Part shown: positions 25,006-36,308 of the stretch, piece by piece
How the letters are laid out: every line of letters begins with the position of its first letter
Position numbering within the stretch: the stretch's first letter is position 1
DNA from: Vibrio splendidus
GTDB taxonomy: Bacteria; Pseudomonadota; Gammaproteobacteria; Enterobacterales; Vibrionaceae
DNA length: 64,000 nt
Assembly (NCBI RefSeq): GCF_003345295.1
Contig: NZ_CP031056.1
Span: 496,001 to 560,000 of the forward strand
Direction of reading: 5' to 3'
Notes under the pieces: model-generated
Told to the model about the DNA's origin: nothing
What the model saw: only the letters and a program-made list of their open reading frames with translations
Database searches by the model: none
Translations under genes and position numbers: made by a program

Positions 25006-25827
25006 ATGAAAAAGACAGTTATCGGTGCAATCGCACTACTAGGCGCTCTAACAGTGAATACAGCTTCAGCTAAAGAAACTATCTCTGTAGTTGGCTCTAA
25101 CAGTGCTTCTCCACTGGTTGAAGTTTTTGCAGAAACCTACATGAATAAAGGCGAACCAGTGTTCATCGAAATTCAAGCACCAGGTTCTTCTGCAGGCATC
25201 AAAGCAGCAAAAAATGGAAGTGCTGACCTTGGTATCTCTTCTCGTGACCTAAAAGAAGAAGAGAAAACAGCTGACCTGAAAGAGCTCGTTATCGCTCGTG
25301 ACGGTATCGCAGTTGTTGTTAACCCAAATAACGAAGTATCTGCTCTTACAGCTGAGCAAATCACTTCAATCTACAAAGGCGACATCACTAACTGGAAAGA
25401 TGTTGGTGGTGCTGACAAGCCAATCGTAGCAATCACTCGTGATACTGCATCTGGTACACGTGGTGCATTCGAAGACATCATGAAGCTTAAGAAGAAGATT
25501 GGCGACAAGAAAGTATCGGCTATCTCTCAACGTGCACAAGTTGCAAACGGTAACGGCGCACTTAAAGTTTCTGTAGCAAGCAACCCATACGCTATCGGCT
25601 TCATCTCTCTTGGTACTGTAGATAACACAGTTCAAGCTCTAACTATCGATGGCGCAGCAGCATCAGTTGAGAACGTAAAGAACGGTTCTTACAAAGTTGC
25701 TCGTCCTTTCCTAGTTCTTTACAAAGCCGGCGCTCCAACAGCTGAAACTCAACAATTCCTAGATTGGATGGTTGCAGATGAAGCTCAAGCTATCGCTGAC
25801 AAGAAAGGCTACATCACAGTTAACTAA
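25006..25827 (+). CDS. pstS: Phosphate ABC transporter substrate-binding protein
   Basis: A 273-residue periplasmic protein. ATG 25006 is used; a GTG immediately before it is in frame, but AAAGGAAA is better spaced for the ATG. Signal peptide residues 1-22 ('VNTASA'), then the PstS-type fold: 'VVGSNSASPLVEVFAETY', the phosphate-loop 'PGSSAGIKAAKNGSADLGISSRDLK' region, and 'ITRDTASGTRGAFEDIM'. It binds inorganic phosphate in the periplasm for the PstCAB permease. First gene of the operon, behind Pho boxes and ahead of an intra-operon hairpin. Confidence 0.95.
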   Translation: MKKTVIGAIALLGALTVNTASAKETISVVGSNSASPLVEVFAETYMNKGEPVFIEIQAPGSSAGIKAAKNGSADLGISSRDLKEEEKTADLKELVIARDGIAVVVNPNNEVSALTAEQITSIYKGDITNWKDVGGADKPIVAITRDTASGTRGAFEDIMKLKKKIGDKKVSAISQRAQVANGNGALKVSVASNPYAIGFISLGTVDNTVQALTIDGAAASVENVKNGSYKVARPFLVLYKAGAPTAETQQFLDWMVADEAQAIADKKGYITVN

Positions 25828-25853
25828 TCTTAACTGACCAACACTTAATTATT

Positions 25854-25885
25854 GCTCAGCCTAACTTAGGCTGAGCCTTTTCTTT
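25854..25885 (+). terminator. Intra-operon terminator/attenuator between pstS and pstC
   Basis: A 10-bp perfect stem (GCTCAGCCTA and TAGGCTGAGC) with a 3-nt loop and a CTTTTCTTTC tail. It lies in the 111-bp gap between pstS and pstC and should let pstS mRNA accumulate above that of the permease genes. Confidence 0.82.
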
Positions 25886-25938
25886 CAACTTTGTCTATTT
25901 CGAGCTCTTGTTGAGCCACAAAGTTTGAGATTTTATAT

Positions 25939-26868
25939 ATGACCATCGCAAATAGTGAAAAGCTTATGAATACTGAAGCGACTCAAATCAACAAGCCAAG
26001 TCTACGTGCTAAGAAGCGCATCGACTGGAGAGAAAGAATCTTCCACGGCTTGTTCTTATCGAGTGCTGTAATCGGCATCGTATCACTAGCCGTTATCGCT
26101 TACTTTATCGTTGCAGAGAGTATCCCTGCATTCCAAGAGGCTGGTGTTTCTGGCATCGTTCTGGGTGTGGATTGGTTACCGCCAGCTCTATTCGGCGTTG
26201 CAACCATGATTGTTGCATCGATTGTCTCGACACTTGGCGCTGTAGTTGTTGGTGTACCCGTCGGTGTATTAACCGCTATTTTTATTGCTGAGATTGCACC
26301 AAAGCGTCTTGCCGATATTATTCGACCAGCAGTTGAGCTTCTAGCGGGTATCCCGTCGGTAGTTTACGGCTTCTTTGGTCTAGTAATCATCGTTCCTATG
26401 ATTCAGAACATCTTCCAAGTACCAGCGGGTAACACTATCTTCGCGGGTATCATTGTTCTGGGTATCATGATTCTTCCTACCGTTATTACGGTTTCTGAAA
26501 CTTCGATCCGCGCTGTACCTCGTACGTACAAAGAAGGTTCACTTGCACTGGGTGCTTCGAAAATCTACACGATTTTTAAGTTACTCGTTCCTGCTGCACG
26601 TTCAGGCATTATGACTGGTGTGATTCTGGGTATCGGTCGTGCACTGGGTGAAACGATGGCAATCATCATGGTGATGGGTAATGCGCCAGCAATGCCAGAA
26701 GGTATTTTGGATTCGGCTCGTACGCTAACCGCAAATATTGCTATTGAAATGTCTTACGCAAGTGGTATTCACGCGAGTGCACTGTACGCAACCGGCGTTG
26801 TGCTTCTGGTATTCATCATGATGTTGAATGGTGCTCTGCTTTATCTTAATCGTGAAAAAACGAAGTAG
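25939..26868 (+). CDS. pstC: Phosphate ABC transporter permease PstC
   Basis: A 309-residue inner-membrane protein with about six transmembrane helices and the binding-protein-dependent transport motif 'EGSLALGASKIYTIFKLLVPAARSG' (EAA loop, about residues 198-222), which docks PstB. N-terminal ~30 residues are cytoplasmic and basic. ATG 25939 has a weak ribosome site; a second Met ten codons in is an alternative. Next to pstA after 15 bp. Confidence 0.94.
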   Translation: MTIANSEKLMNTEATQINKPSLRAKKRIDWRERIFHGLFLSSAVIGIVSLAVIAYFIVAESIPAFQEAGVSGIVLGVDWLPPALFGVATMIVASIVSTLGAVVVGVPVGVLTAIFIAEIAPKRLADIIRPAVELLAGIPSVVYGFFGLVIIVPMIQNIFQVPAGNTIFAGIIVLGIMILPTVITVSETSIRAVPRTYKEGSLALGASKIYTIFKLLVPAARSGIMTGVILGIGRALGETMAIIMVMGNAPAMPEGILDSARTLTANIAIEMSYASGIHASALYATGVVLLVFIMMLNGALLYLNREKTK

Positions 26869-26883
26869 GCGAGGATAAGTAAT

Positions 26884-27747
26884 ATGGATCGCGTAAAACT
26901 AAAACAAGCACGTCAAACAAAAGATAATATCTTGAAAGGTTTTATCTGGGCGGCAGCAGCAGTCACCGTTGGTTTCTTATTCTGGATCATTTGGTACATC
27001 CTATCGAATGGCCTGCAATACGTAGACTGGAACTTCATCACCGACGACTACACTCGAACCGGTGAAGAACGTGGCATTTTCCCAATGATCATTGCCACGA
27101 TCTACATGGTAATCGCATCGATTGCAGTGGCGGCGCCACTCGGCATCATGACGGCAATATACCTAACCGAATACGCTAAAGTGGGCAGTAAACTGGTTAA
27201 AGTGATTCGTTTCTGTACCGAATCTTTAGCCGGTATTCCATCGATTATCTTTGGTCTGTTCGGTATGACCTTCTTTGTTTCGATTCTTGGTCTTGGCTTC
27301 TCGATTCTGTCGGGTGCACTAACACTAAGTATCCTGATTCTTCCTGTAATCATTCGTACTACAGAAGAAGCATTGATGTCAGTACCACAAACTTATCGTG
27401 AAGGTTCATACGGCCTTGGCGCTTCAAAAATCTACACTATCTGGCGTTTGATCTTACCAAGCGCAATGCCAGGTATCTTAACTTCGGTCATTCTTAGTAT
27501 TGGTCGTGTAATTGGCGAATCAGCACCTGTATTCTTAACAGCAGGTATGGTGGCACGTGTTCCTGAATCGGTATTCGATTCTGGCCGTACACTAACGGTT
27601 CACCTATATAAGCTGACAACAGAGCTATTTACTATCGATGAGTGGAACCAAGCCTACGGCACGGCAACAGTCCTAATCGTATTGGTTCTCTTGATCAACA
27701 TGGTTACAAAACTGATTGCGAGACGCTTCAACACGGCAACTTACTAA
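26884..27747 (+). CDS. pstA: Phosphate ABC transporter permease PstA
   Basis: A 287-residue permease, partner of PstC, with about six membrane helices. The EAA loop reads 'EGSYGLGASKIYTIWRLILPSAMPG' (about residues 171-195), closely like that of PstC. 'ESLAGIPSIIFGLFG' is the conserved Pst segment lining the path. Located between pstC and pstB; no phoU gene follows in this window. Confidence 0.95.
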   Translation: MDRVKLKQARQTKDNILKGFIWAAAAVTVGFLFWIIWYILSNGLQYVDWNFITDDYTRTGEERGIFPMIIATIYMVIASIAVAAPLGIMTAIYLTEYAKVGSKLVKVIRFCTESLAGIPSIIFGLFGMTFFVSILGLGFSILSGALTLSILILPVIIRTTEEALMSVPQTYREGSYGLGASKIYTIWRLILPSAMPGILTSVILSIGRVIGESAPVFLTAGMVARVPESVFDSGRTLTVHLYKLTTELFTIDEWNQAYGTATVLIVLVLLINMVTKLIARRFNTATY

Positions 27748-27837
27748 GCTCATTAGCTGGCTCAACAATAAAAAGAGCCCCCGTGATAAAGAAAGCATCA
27801 AGTTAGACACGAATTTAAGAATTTAGAGAATACGAAA

Positions 27838-28587
27838 ATGAACAAATTTGATATTGAGAACCTAGATCTGTTTTACGGTGACAACCAAGCGCTTAAGTCT
27901 ATTAACCTGCCAATTCCAACGCGTCAGGTAACGGCTCTGATTGGCCCATCTGGTTGTGGTAAATCGACACTGCTACGTTGTTTGAACCGCATGAATGACC
28001 TAATTGAAGGCGTTACTATTAAAGGTAAGCTGGATATGGATGGCACGAACATCTACGGTAACATTGATGTGGCTGACCTGCGTATTCGCGTAGGCATGGT
28101 ATTCCAAAAGCCAAACCCATTCCCAATGAGCATCTACGAGAACGTCGCTTACGGCTTACGTGCTCAAGGTATCAAAGACAAGAAACACATTGATGAAGTA
28201 GTAGAAAGCTCACTACGCAGTGCGGCACTTTGGGACGAAGTGAAAGACCGTCTTAAAGCACACGCATTTGGTTTGTCTGGTGGTCAGCAACAGCGTCTAT
28301 GTATCGCTCGTACGATTGCAATGGAACCGGATGTAATCCTGATGGATGAACCTACATCGGCACTCGATCCAATCGCGACACACAAGATTGAAGAATTGAT
28401 GGAAGACCTGAAGAAAGACTTCACTATCGTTATCGTAACGCACTCAATGCAGCAAGCGCGTCGTATCTCAGACCGTACTGCTTTCTTCCTAATGGGAGAG
28501 CTTGTAGAGCACAACGAAACGAGTGTTATCTTCAGCGAACCAAAAGATGATCGTACTAAAGGTTACGTAAACGGTGACTTTGGTTAA
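27838..28587 (+). CDS. pstB: Phosphate ABC transporter ATPase PstB
   Basis: A 249-residue ABC ATPase with Walker A 'GPSGCGKST', the signature 'LSGGQQQRL', Walker B 'VILMDEPTSALDP' and the switch His in 'VTHSMQQARR'. The Pst-specific 'LRCLNRMNDL' segment is present. It powers phosphate import through PstCA. A good terminator follows, and the usual phoU is absent here, so signalling to PhoR must use a phoU elsewhere or the other pst copy. Confidence 0.96.
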   Translation: MNKFDIENLDLFYGDNQALKSINLPIPTRQVTALIGPSGCGKSTLLRCLNRMNDLIEGVTIKGKLDMDGTNIYGNIDVADLRIRVGMVFQKPNPFPMSIYENVAYGLRAQGIKDKKHIDEVVESSLRSAALWDEVKDRLKAHAFGLSGGQQQRLCIARTIAMEPDVILMDEPTSALDPIATHKIEELMEDLKKDFTIVIVTHSMQQARRISDRTAFFLMGELVEHNETSVIFSEPKDDRTKGYVNGDFG

Positions 28588-28702
28588 TTCGATTAACTCA
28601 GTGCTGCTTTAGTTTTTTAAAAGGACAGTACGCTAACTGAAACGCAGGTTAGATAATCGAATAGATCGACAGAATTATCACTATAACTATAAGCGATGGA
28701 AG

Positions 28703-28731
28703 TTTTGCCCCACTTTAGGTGGGGCTTTTTT
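28703..28731 (+). terminator. Rho-independent terminator of pstSCAB
   Basis: Stem GCCCCAC/GTGGGGC with a 5-nt loop followed by six T residues. The remaining ~180 bases to the GGDEF gene contain its presumed promoter, but no operator I can assign. Confidence 0.92.
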
Positions 28732-28909
28732 ATGTCTCTAAAAAAGTCCTAATGTCGATGAAATTTTGGGCAGAAAATCCCATTTTTGTCGTCCTTCTCA
28801 TGCTTGTGATAATGTAAAAATTGAAATTGCGACCCGCTTAACATCTCATTTTTAGTTACATTGATTGCATATCAATGCTTCGGTATTTTTGCTTCACTCT
28901 TAATCACCA

Positions 28910-31066
28910 ATGGACGGAAGCGTGCCTGTTAAAGCCTTTGCAAAACAAATATCTGCTACTCGCGACCACCGTTTATTGGCAGAGTTTCTTTTTGATTACC
29001 TTGCTAAGGTACTCGCGCCAAAAGGGATGGGGATATTTGCAGAACCGATACCGGAAGGCGATTCGTTACCCTTATTTTCTTATGGTGAGCTAACCTCATT
29101 GGCGAATTATCCTGCGACGTTTTGGCCTTGGGTTTCTCAATTCGATACCGCAGATGGCGTGCTCCCAATGTCTATCAATACCTGTAAGTGGGAGCACATG
29201 AAGGTATTAGGTGGGGAGTCATTCATCATGATGCTCGACAACGCGCCTGCCTGCAGAACTTATTTAATTGTTCAAAATTGCAATGCGGAGCAGATCAACC
29301 AAACCTTTGACCAAGATCTTGATGTCCTTCAACTTGCAGCAGCCCGCTGGCAATGCATTCGTGCAGAAAAGAACGCCGCGCTGGAGATCAAACACCGCGA
29401 CACGCGTGAAGCACAGTACCTAGATGAAATTAAGCTGCGTGAGCTATTTGTTGAGAACATGAAACTCGTTCATCAGGTGGCATTAGAGCTCTCCAATCCT
29501 GACTCTTTGGATGCGTTATATAAAGCCTCGGTTGAGGCAATTCGTGATCGGTTAGGATTTGATCGTGCAATCTTCATGTTATTGGATATGAAAAAGCGAT
29601 GTTTTAGCGGGACATACGGCACTGATGAGTCCGGTAAGACCAACAGTGAGCACCATACTCAATATGACTTACACCAGCTTGAAGCCGAATATATTGAGGC
29701 CTTGTCTGACAATCACACCAACCTTATTGTTATCGAGCAAGCCCCTCTCTACACCGAAGGAAAAGTGGTAGGGCAGGGATGGAATGGAATGCTTATCTTA
29801 CGTGAAGGCGATAAACCCGTCGGATGGATTGCGATGGATAACTACATTCACCGTTCACCCATCACCAATTATCAAAAGCAGATGCTTGAATCCTTTGGCT
29901 CTCTGCTTTCTCAGATCTACATTCGCAAGCGCCAAGAACAAAATATACGCATGCTGCACTCAAGTATGGTGGAGCTGTCTCGTTGCGATAGCGTCAGTGA
30001 AGTGTGCAAATCGGCGGTAAGCTTTGCGATTCAGCATTTAGGCATTGATCGATTGGCGGTTTTCCTCACCGATAAAAATTGCAGTTACATGCAAGGCACG
30101 TGGGGCACTGACATAAAAGGCGACATTGTCGATGAATCTTATTATCGCTCTGAGCTGGTGGGGCGTGACATTGTCGCCGCAGCACGTGCCTGTCCTAATC
30201 AAGTCGCCTTTGAAGAATCCGTGCCTATCTATCACGATTTTAATATTGTAGGTGTCGGTTGGACGGCAATGACGATGCTCACTACCAATACGGGTGAGCC
30301 GATTGCGTTTATTGCCGCGGATAATTTGTTAACTCGCAGCCCTTTAACCTCACAACTGCGTGAAGTGATACGTATCTTCGCTTCGAGTTTAGCTGAGGTG
30401 CTACAGAGAACTATGGCGCAAGAGGAGCTCAAAAAGCTCAATGAGACGCTAGAGCAAGAGGTCAGTAAGCGCACTCAAGAGCTTGAACGAGCCAATGAGC
30501 AGTTGGATATCATCTCTAAGCTTGACCCTCTGACACGCCTTGGAAATCGTCGTATGTTGTCGCAGGTTTTAGATGATCTCAATTGTGATGATCAAGGGGC
30601 ATTTGCCACAGAGCACGAAGTCACGTTTGGACTCATTCTTGTTGACCTTGATCACTTTGGTTTGTACAACACGGTTTACGGGCATACAGAAGGTGACGCT
30701 GCTCTGCGCACCATCGGCAAGATACTTAATGCCCATGTTCATAGCGATAAGGAAACTTTTTGTCGTATTGGTGGTGAGGAGTTTATGTTGTTGATGATCG
30801 GCACTCATCACTCTGAAACTAAACAGCGTGCAGAGTCGATCAGAAAATGCATTGAAGAGGCGAAGATCCTTCATTGTGAAAGCAGTACCAGCCAGTATTT
30901 AACCGCATCTGTCGGCTATGCCTCGATAACCTCAGACCAACATCAATTCGATTTCGATCTGCTGTATGGCAAGGCAGACAAAGCCTTGTATCAAGCTAAA
31001 GACTCAGGGCGAAATCGAATTGTATCTGCTCTAAAGCGAAGAAAGGTCGCGACGCCACTGATTTAG
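28910..31066 (+). CDS. Tandem-GAF diguanylate cyclase
   Basis: A 718-residue soluble protein. An N-terminal region (about 1-165) is followed by two GAF-like domains (about 190-345 and 355-500, with 'FDRAIFMLLD' and 'IDRLAVFLTD'), a coiled coil ('LKKLNETLEQEVSKRTQELERANEQL'-type), and a GGDEF domain with 'DPLTRLGNRRML' and GGEEF at 621-625. The signature is intact, so it should make cyclic di-GMP; no canonical RxxD I-site precedes it. ATG 28910 lacks a ribosome site, whereas GTG 28922, four codons in, follows GGACGGAAG; the true start may be that GTG. A gene of this type follows pst on V. cholerae chromosome II (cdgA), from memory. Confidence 0.9.
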   Translation: MDGSVPVKAFAKQISATRDHRLLAEFLFDYLAKVLAPKGMGIFAEPIPEGDSLPLFSYGELTSLANYPATFWPWVSQFDTADGVLPMSINTCKWEHMKVLGGESFIMMLDNAPACRTYLIVQNCNAEQINQTFDQDLDVLQLAAARWQCIRAEKNAALEIKHRDTREAQYLDEIKLRELFVENMKLVHQVALELSNPDSLDALYKASVEAIRDRLGFDRAIFMLLDMKKRCFSGTYGTDESGKTNSEHHTQYDLHQLEAEYIEALSDNHTNLIVIEQAPLYTEGKVVGQGWNGMLILREGDKPVGWIAMDNYIHRSPITNYQKQMLESFGSLLSQIYIRKRQEQNIRMLHSSMVELSRCDSVSEVCKSAVSFAIQHLGIDRLAVFLTDKNCSYMQGTWGTDIKGDIVDESYYRSELVGRDIVAAARACPNQVAFEESVPIYHDFNIVGVGWTAMTMLTTNTGEPIAFIAADNLLTRSPLTSQLREVIRIFASSLAEVLQRTMAQEELKKLNETLEQEVSKRTQELERANEQLDIISKLDPLTRLGNRRMLSQVLDDLNCDDQGAFATEHEVTFGLILVDLDHFGLYNTVYGHTEGDAALRTIGKILNAHVHSDKETFCRIGGEEFMLLMIGTHHSETKQRAESIRKCIEEAKILHCESSTSQYLTASVGYASITSDQHQFDFDLLYGKADKALYQAKDSGRNRIVSALKRRKVATPLI

Positions 31067-31099
31067 TTTGGCGTTTATTTTTCCGGTCTCAAAACGATT

Positions 31100-31147
31100 G
31101 AAGCTGTGATGATCACAATGTGGTCATCACGGCTTCGTTCTTTTTTG
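31100..31147 (+). terminator. Rho-independent terminator of the GAF-GGDEF gene
   Basis: A 13-bp stem with one wobble pair (arms GAAGCTGTGATGA and TCATCACGGCTTC), an 11-nt loop, then GTTCTTTTTT. It also separates this gene from the convergent Bat operon. Confidence 0.88.
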
Positions 31148-31201
31148 TTTACTTAGACTTTCTGTTTAACTAGCTTTCTGCTTACTTAGAACGCTGGTTA
31201 A

Positions 31202-32884
31202 TTAAAGCCTTTCTAATGTGCTCTTGTGTGCTTTGTTCGAGATGCGTTTTGGCTTCTTAACCGCTTTGATTGCCTCAGAAGGATCCCATGACTGACTTGG
31301 TGAGCCAGCTTCAGCATAGAGGCTCTGATTTAGCTTGGTGAGCTCAGCTTCGATTGTTTCTAACGTCTCATCACTCAAGTCTGGGTTTTCTGTTTTCCAC
31401 TGTTCGAACAAAGTTCTCGTCTTCACACCGTCTTTCATTTTCAGAGCGGCAATAAGTGCTTCTGCCGTATCGGATTGACGTTCATCTTTTTGCTTTGGTT
31501 TTACTGCTGTACCGCGGCGTGACCAGAAGTAAAAAGCAACCGCAGAGCTAATTACCCATAAAGCAGCAAATAGCGCGGTTAGGTAAGGCCACATTCCAGG
31601 GTTTTCAACGGTAACAATCGTCGGGCTGGCTTGCTGAGTTTGTGTCTCCATAACAGGCGCTGGCGAGCTTGAGCTAGCGCGTTCACTTGCCTGAACCGAC
31701 AACTCAAGACCAAGAGCTTTACTGATTTCTTGTGATTGTGAGTCAGTGCTAAACCAAGCTTGAGAAACATCAGGAAGCGAGATCTTTCCAGCCTCTTTCG
31801 GAATCAAGACTTGCTTGTAAACAACGACAGCATCACCGGATTGAGTGGTGCCAAATTGTGGTTTTTCTTCATAAACACGCACCGTTTTAGGGTAGGTGAT
31901 GTTCAGTTTTGGCAATTGATGTTGGGTCAAGTTGCTGGCTGTCATGGTGATGGTACGAGTTAACGAATCACCGGCTTCCATTTCAATATTCTGCTTGTCG
32001 CCACCTAAAGCATTGCTATCTGTCAGCTCGTTGCCTTGGCTATCTGACCATTGTTGTATCAGTTTAAAGTTCGATGTTGGCAACCACTCACCTTGATAGC
32101 CTTTTGGGACAGGATTCACTGTTATATCTAAGGTTTCAACAGGCGTGTCGAGCTGGAAAAGGCGCGTTGTGCTTGAGTTGTTGGTTGAGTAAACAACAGC
32201 ACCGGTTAACTTTGGCCCTTGAAGCTGAAATTGTCCTGCTTGCTGTGACGATATATGGAAAGATTGCTGAACAACCGTGACTTCTTGTCCGTTGATAACA
32301 TCTTGAAATTGCTTAGACTCTCCAATCGGTTCCACGTCTAATTGCGCTGAACTTGGTGGCGCAATTTTAGGATCTTGCAGTCTTCTAGGATCAGCCTTAA
32401 TGATAAGTTTTACATCAAGCTCCGCGACCTCTTGAGGGTATAGCGAGTCTTTACTCAGATTAAGTTGAAACTCGGCCATATCACTCTGCTTTGGAGCGGC
32501 TTTATTAACCGCAACGTTGATGGTGATCGGCTTAGTTTTCGCGCCTTCAATATCAAAGCTAGGAATATCTAATCGGCCTAATCGAAGCGGGGCAAGGGTA
32601 ATATTCCACTCGCTAGACACAGTGCGGCTACCATTGACGATTCGCATCGATGACCCAAAGCTTGGTGTGCCGACGTAGAAATTCTTCTGAAGGGAGGTCA
32701 GGTCTAAAGCACCGGACGATACTTTTTTATCGGTCGCCACTCTAAGTAGGAAGACTTCATCTTTGGTAACACTGTTTTGCGAAACACTCGCAACAGCAGT
32801 CGCTGCGAATACAGAGTGTGATGAGAAAACACCGATTAGCAGTGTCAGTAGCATTGATAAAAATGGCTTGTTTAAAAATCGCAT
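31202..32884 (-). CDS. batD: BatD-type 'oxygen tolerance' membrane protein
   Basis: A 560-residue protein from ATG 32884, which directly follows the upstream stop; a GTG three codons earlier would overlap that stop codon. Signal peptide residues 1-27 ('SSHSVFA'), a large periplasmic beta-rich region with repeated Ig-like segments (about 28-400), one membrane helix at about 430-452 ('MWPYLTALFAALWVISSAVAFYFW') and a cytoplasmic helical tail. This is the BatD layout. It is the last gene of the MoxR/Bat operon; the biochemical role of Bat proteins remains unclear, with links to envelope stress and aerotolerance. Confidence 0.85.
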   Translation of the reverse strand: MRFLNKPFLSMLLTLLIGVFSSHSVFAATAVASVSQNSVTKDEVFLLRVATDKKVSSGALDLTSLQKNFYVGTPSFGSSMRIVNGSRTVSSEWNITLAPLRLGRLDIPSFDIEGAKTKPITINVAVNKAAPKQSDMAEFQLNLSKDSLYPQEVAELDVKLIIKADPRRLQDPKIAPPSSAQLDVEPIGESKQFQDVINGQEVTVVQQSFHISSQQAGQFQLQGPKLTGAVVYSTNNSSTTRLFQLDTPVETLDITVNPVPKGYQGEWLPTSNFKLIQQWSDSQGNELTDSNALGGDKQNIEMEAGDSLTRTITMTASNLTQHQLPKLNITYPKTVRVYEEKPQFGTTQSGDAVVVYKQVLIPKEAGKISLPDVSQAWFSTDSQSQEISKALGLELSVQASERASSSSPAPVMETQTQQASPTIVTVENPGMWPYLTALFAALWVISSAVAFYFWSRRGTAVKPKQKDERQSDTAEALIAALKMKDGVKTRTLFEQWKTENPDLSDETLETIEAELTKLNQSLYAEAGSPSQSWDPSEAIKAVKKPKRISNKAHKSTLERL

Positions 32885-32886
32885 GG

Positions 32887-34837
<1,951 letters not shown>

Positions 34838-34845
<8 letters not shown>

Positions 34846-35830
34846 TGTTTCTCCTAATGGCTAACAGCATAAATGCGAAGAACATTGCCGCAGACAGTGG
34901 CCATACGAACCACTCTTGTTGCGGTCGCCATATCTTAGTGGCGTTCGTCACGGGTTCTAACTGGTTGATGGTGTCGTAAATCGTTGCCAGTTCTTTGCTG
35001 TCTCGCGCTCGGAAGTATTGACCGCCAGTGCGCTTGGCGATTTCCATTAGCGTGCGTTCATCTAAGTCTTGAGCAGTATTGACCTTACGAGTCATGAAGA
35101 ACTCTTTGACCATCATTTCGCCCGCACCGACACCTACGGTATAAATCGTCGCGTTGTACTTCTTAGCAATATCCGCCGCTTCTAGTGGATCTAATACGCC
35201 CGCGGTATTGCTGCCGTCACTGAGTAGGATCATCACACGCTGAGGGGCGTCACTGTCGACAAAGGTTTTGGTGGCAAGGCCGATACCATCACCGATCGCA
35301 GTTTGAGTACCGATCAGCTTTAGCACAGCCTGATTGAGTTGTTGTGAGAGCGTGTCTCTGTCTAACGTCAGTGGCGTCTGCAAGTAGGCGTGATCAGCAA
35401 ATAACACCAGTCCAACTCGGTCGCCTTTTCGTCGCTCAATAAAGTCACTCAATACATGTTTCACCGCAGATAAGCGATCGATGTATTCGCCATTGAACTG
35501 CATGTCTTCTTGGCTCATCGAGTAGGAGAGGTCGACAACCAGCATCAAGTCTCGGTGTTTTGGTTGAAACTCAACCGGTTCACCGTACCAAACTGGGCGT
35601 GCCATCGCCGTTACCAATAAAAGCCAGATGATGACCGACAAGGCTTTGGGTAAGCGACTGCTCGGCGTTTTGGTATTGTTGTCCTCGGGCAGAAATGGAA
35701 GCCTTAGGGCATTGTTCGATTCCGCCTTAGGAGAGAACAAGTAAACGAGAACCGGCAGTGGCGCGAGGAAAAACATCCACCACCAAACGAATTCAATATT
35801 TAGTAAGCTCGTGTTTAAAAGATCAGTCAT
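34838..35830 (-). CDS. batA: BatA-type VWA-domain membrane protein
   Basis: A 330-residue protein from ATG 35830, preceded by GAGGT; a longer in-frame start would lie far inside the upstream gene. Helices at about 12-35 and 55-75, a VWA domain with the MIDAS 'DLSYSMSQEDM' (about 93-103) and 'LLSDGSNTAG', and a C-terminal helix (about 305-325). It probably works with the BatB/C fusion as a metal-dependent interaction platform at the inner membrane. Overlaps neighbours at both ends, indicating a tightly coupled operon. Confidence 0.9.
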
Positions 35831-36308
35831 AACGACCTCGCTTTGGAGGAAGGGCTTTACGAAGCCAGATTTCGCAGTCATTAACCAATTGCTGTTGAGC
35901 CTTTTTCTGTTCGTCGCTCATTAAGGCTGTATCTTGGTAGAGCGCTTGTTGCCATTGCGATTGTTTTGCGGCGAATAACGGCTTCGCCAATTGCGCATCT
36001 AAGAACGCCAACCAATCATCGCCAGATAAGCCTGCCACTTTGTCGCGTGGGAAATAGCTTAGTGCTGCCTGACGAACGATGTCTTGAGCTGCACTCGGAG
36101 ACAAGGTATTTGAAGGCTGACTATTACGAAAGCAAGCAAGTGCTTCGTTCTTCGCGCATTGGTTCTTTTGTCTGCGTTTTACAATGAAAAACACTAAGAC
36201 GATCAGAACGATGCCCGTGATACCTACCGCCCACCAGCCCCATGCCAAAGGCCACCAAGTCGGTGCATCTGGCGCAATGACAGGGCTTAAATCTAAGGAC
36301 TGATTCAT
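35823..36308 (-). CDS. DUF4381 membrane protein of the Bat locus
   Basis: A 161-residue protein with one N-terminal membrane helix (about residues 22-45) followed by basic 'KRRQKN' and a helical cytoplasmic domain ('QAALSYFPRDKVAGLSGDDWLAFLDAQL'), which is the DUF4381 pattern found between DUF58 and VWA genes in MoxR clusters. Function unknown. It overlaps both the DUF58 gene (4 bp) and batA (8 bp). Confidence 0.85.
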   Translation of the reverse strand: MNQSLDLSPVIAPDAPTWWPLAWGWWAVGITGIVLIVLVFFIVKRRQKNQCAKNEALACFRNSQPSNTLSPSAAQDIVRQAALSYFPRDKVAGLSGDDWLAFLDAQLAKPLFAAKQSQWQQALYQDTALMSDEQKKAQQQLVNDCEIWLRKALPPKRGRYD

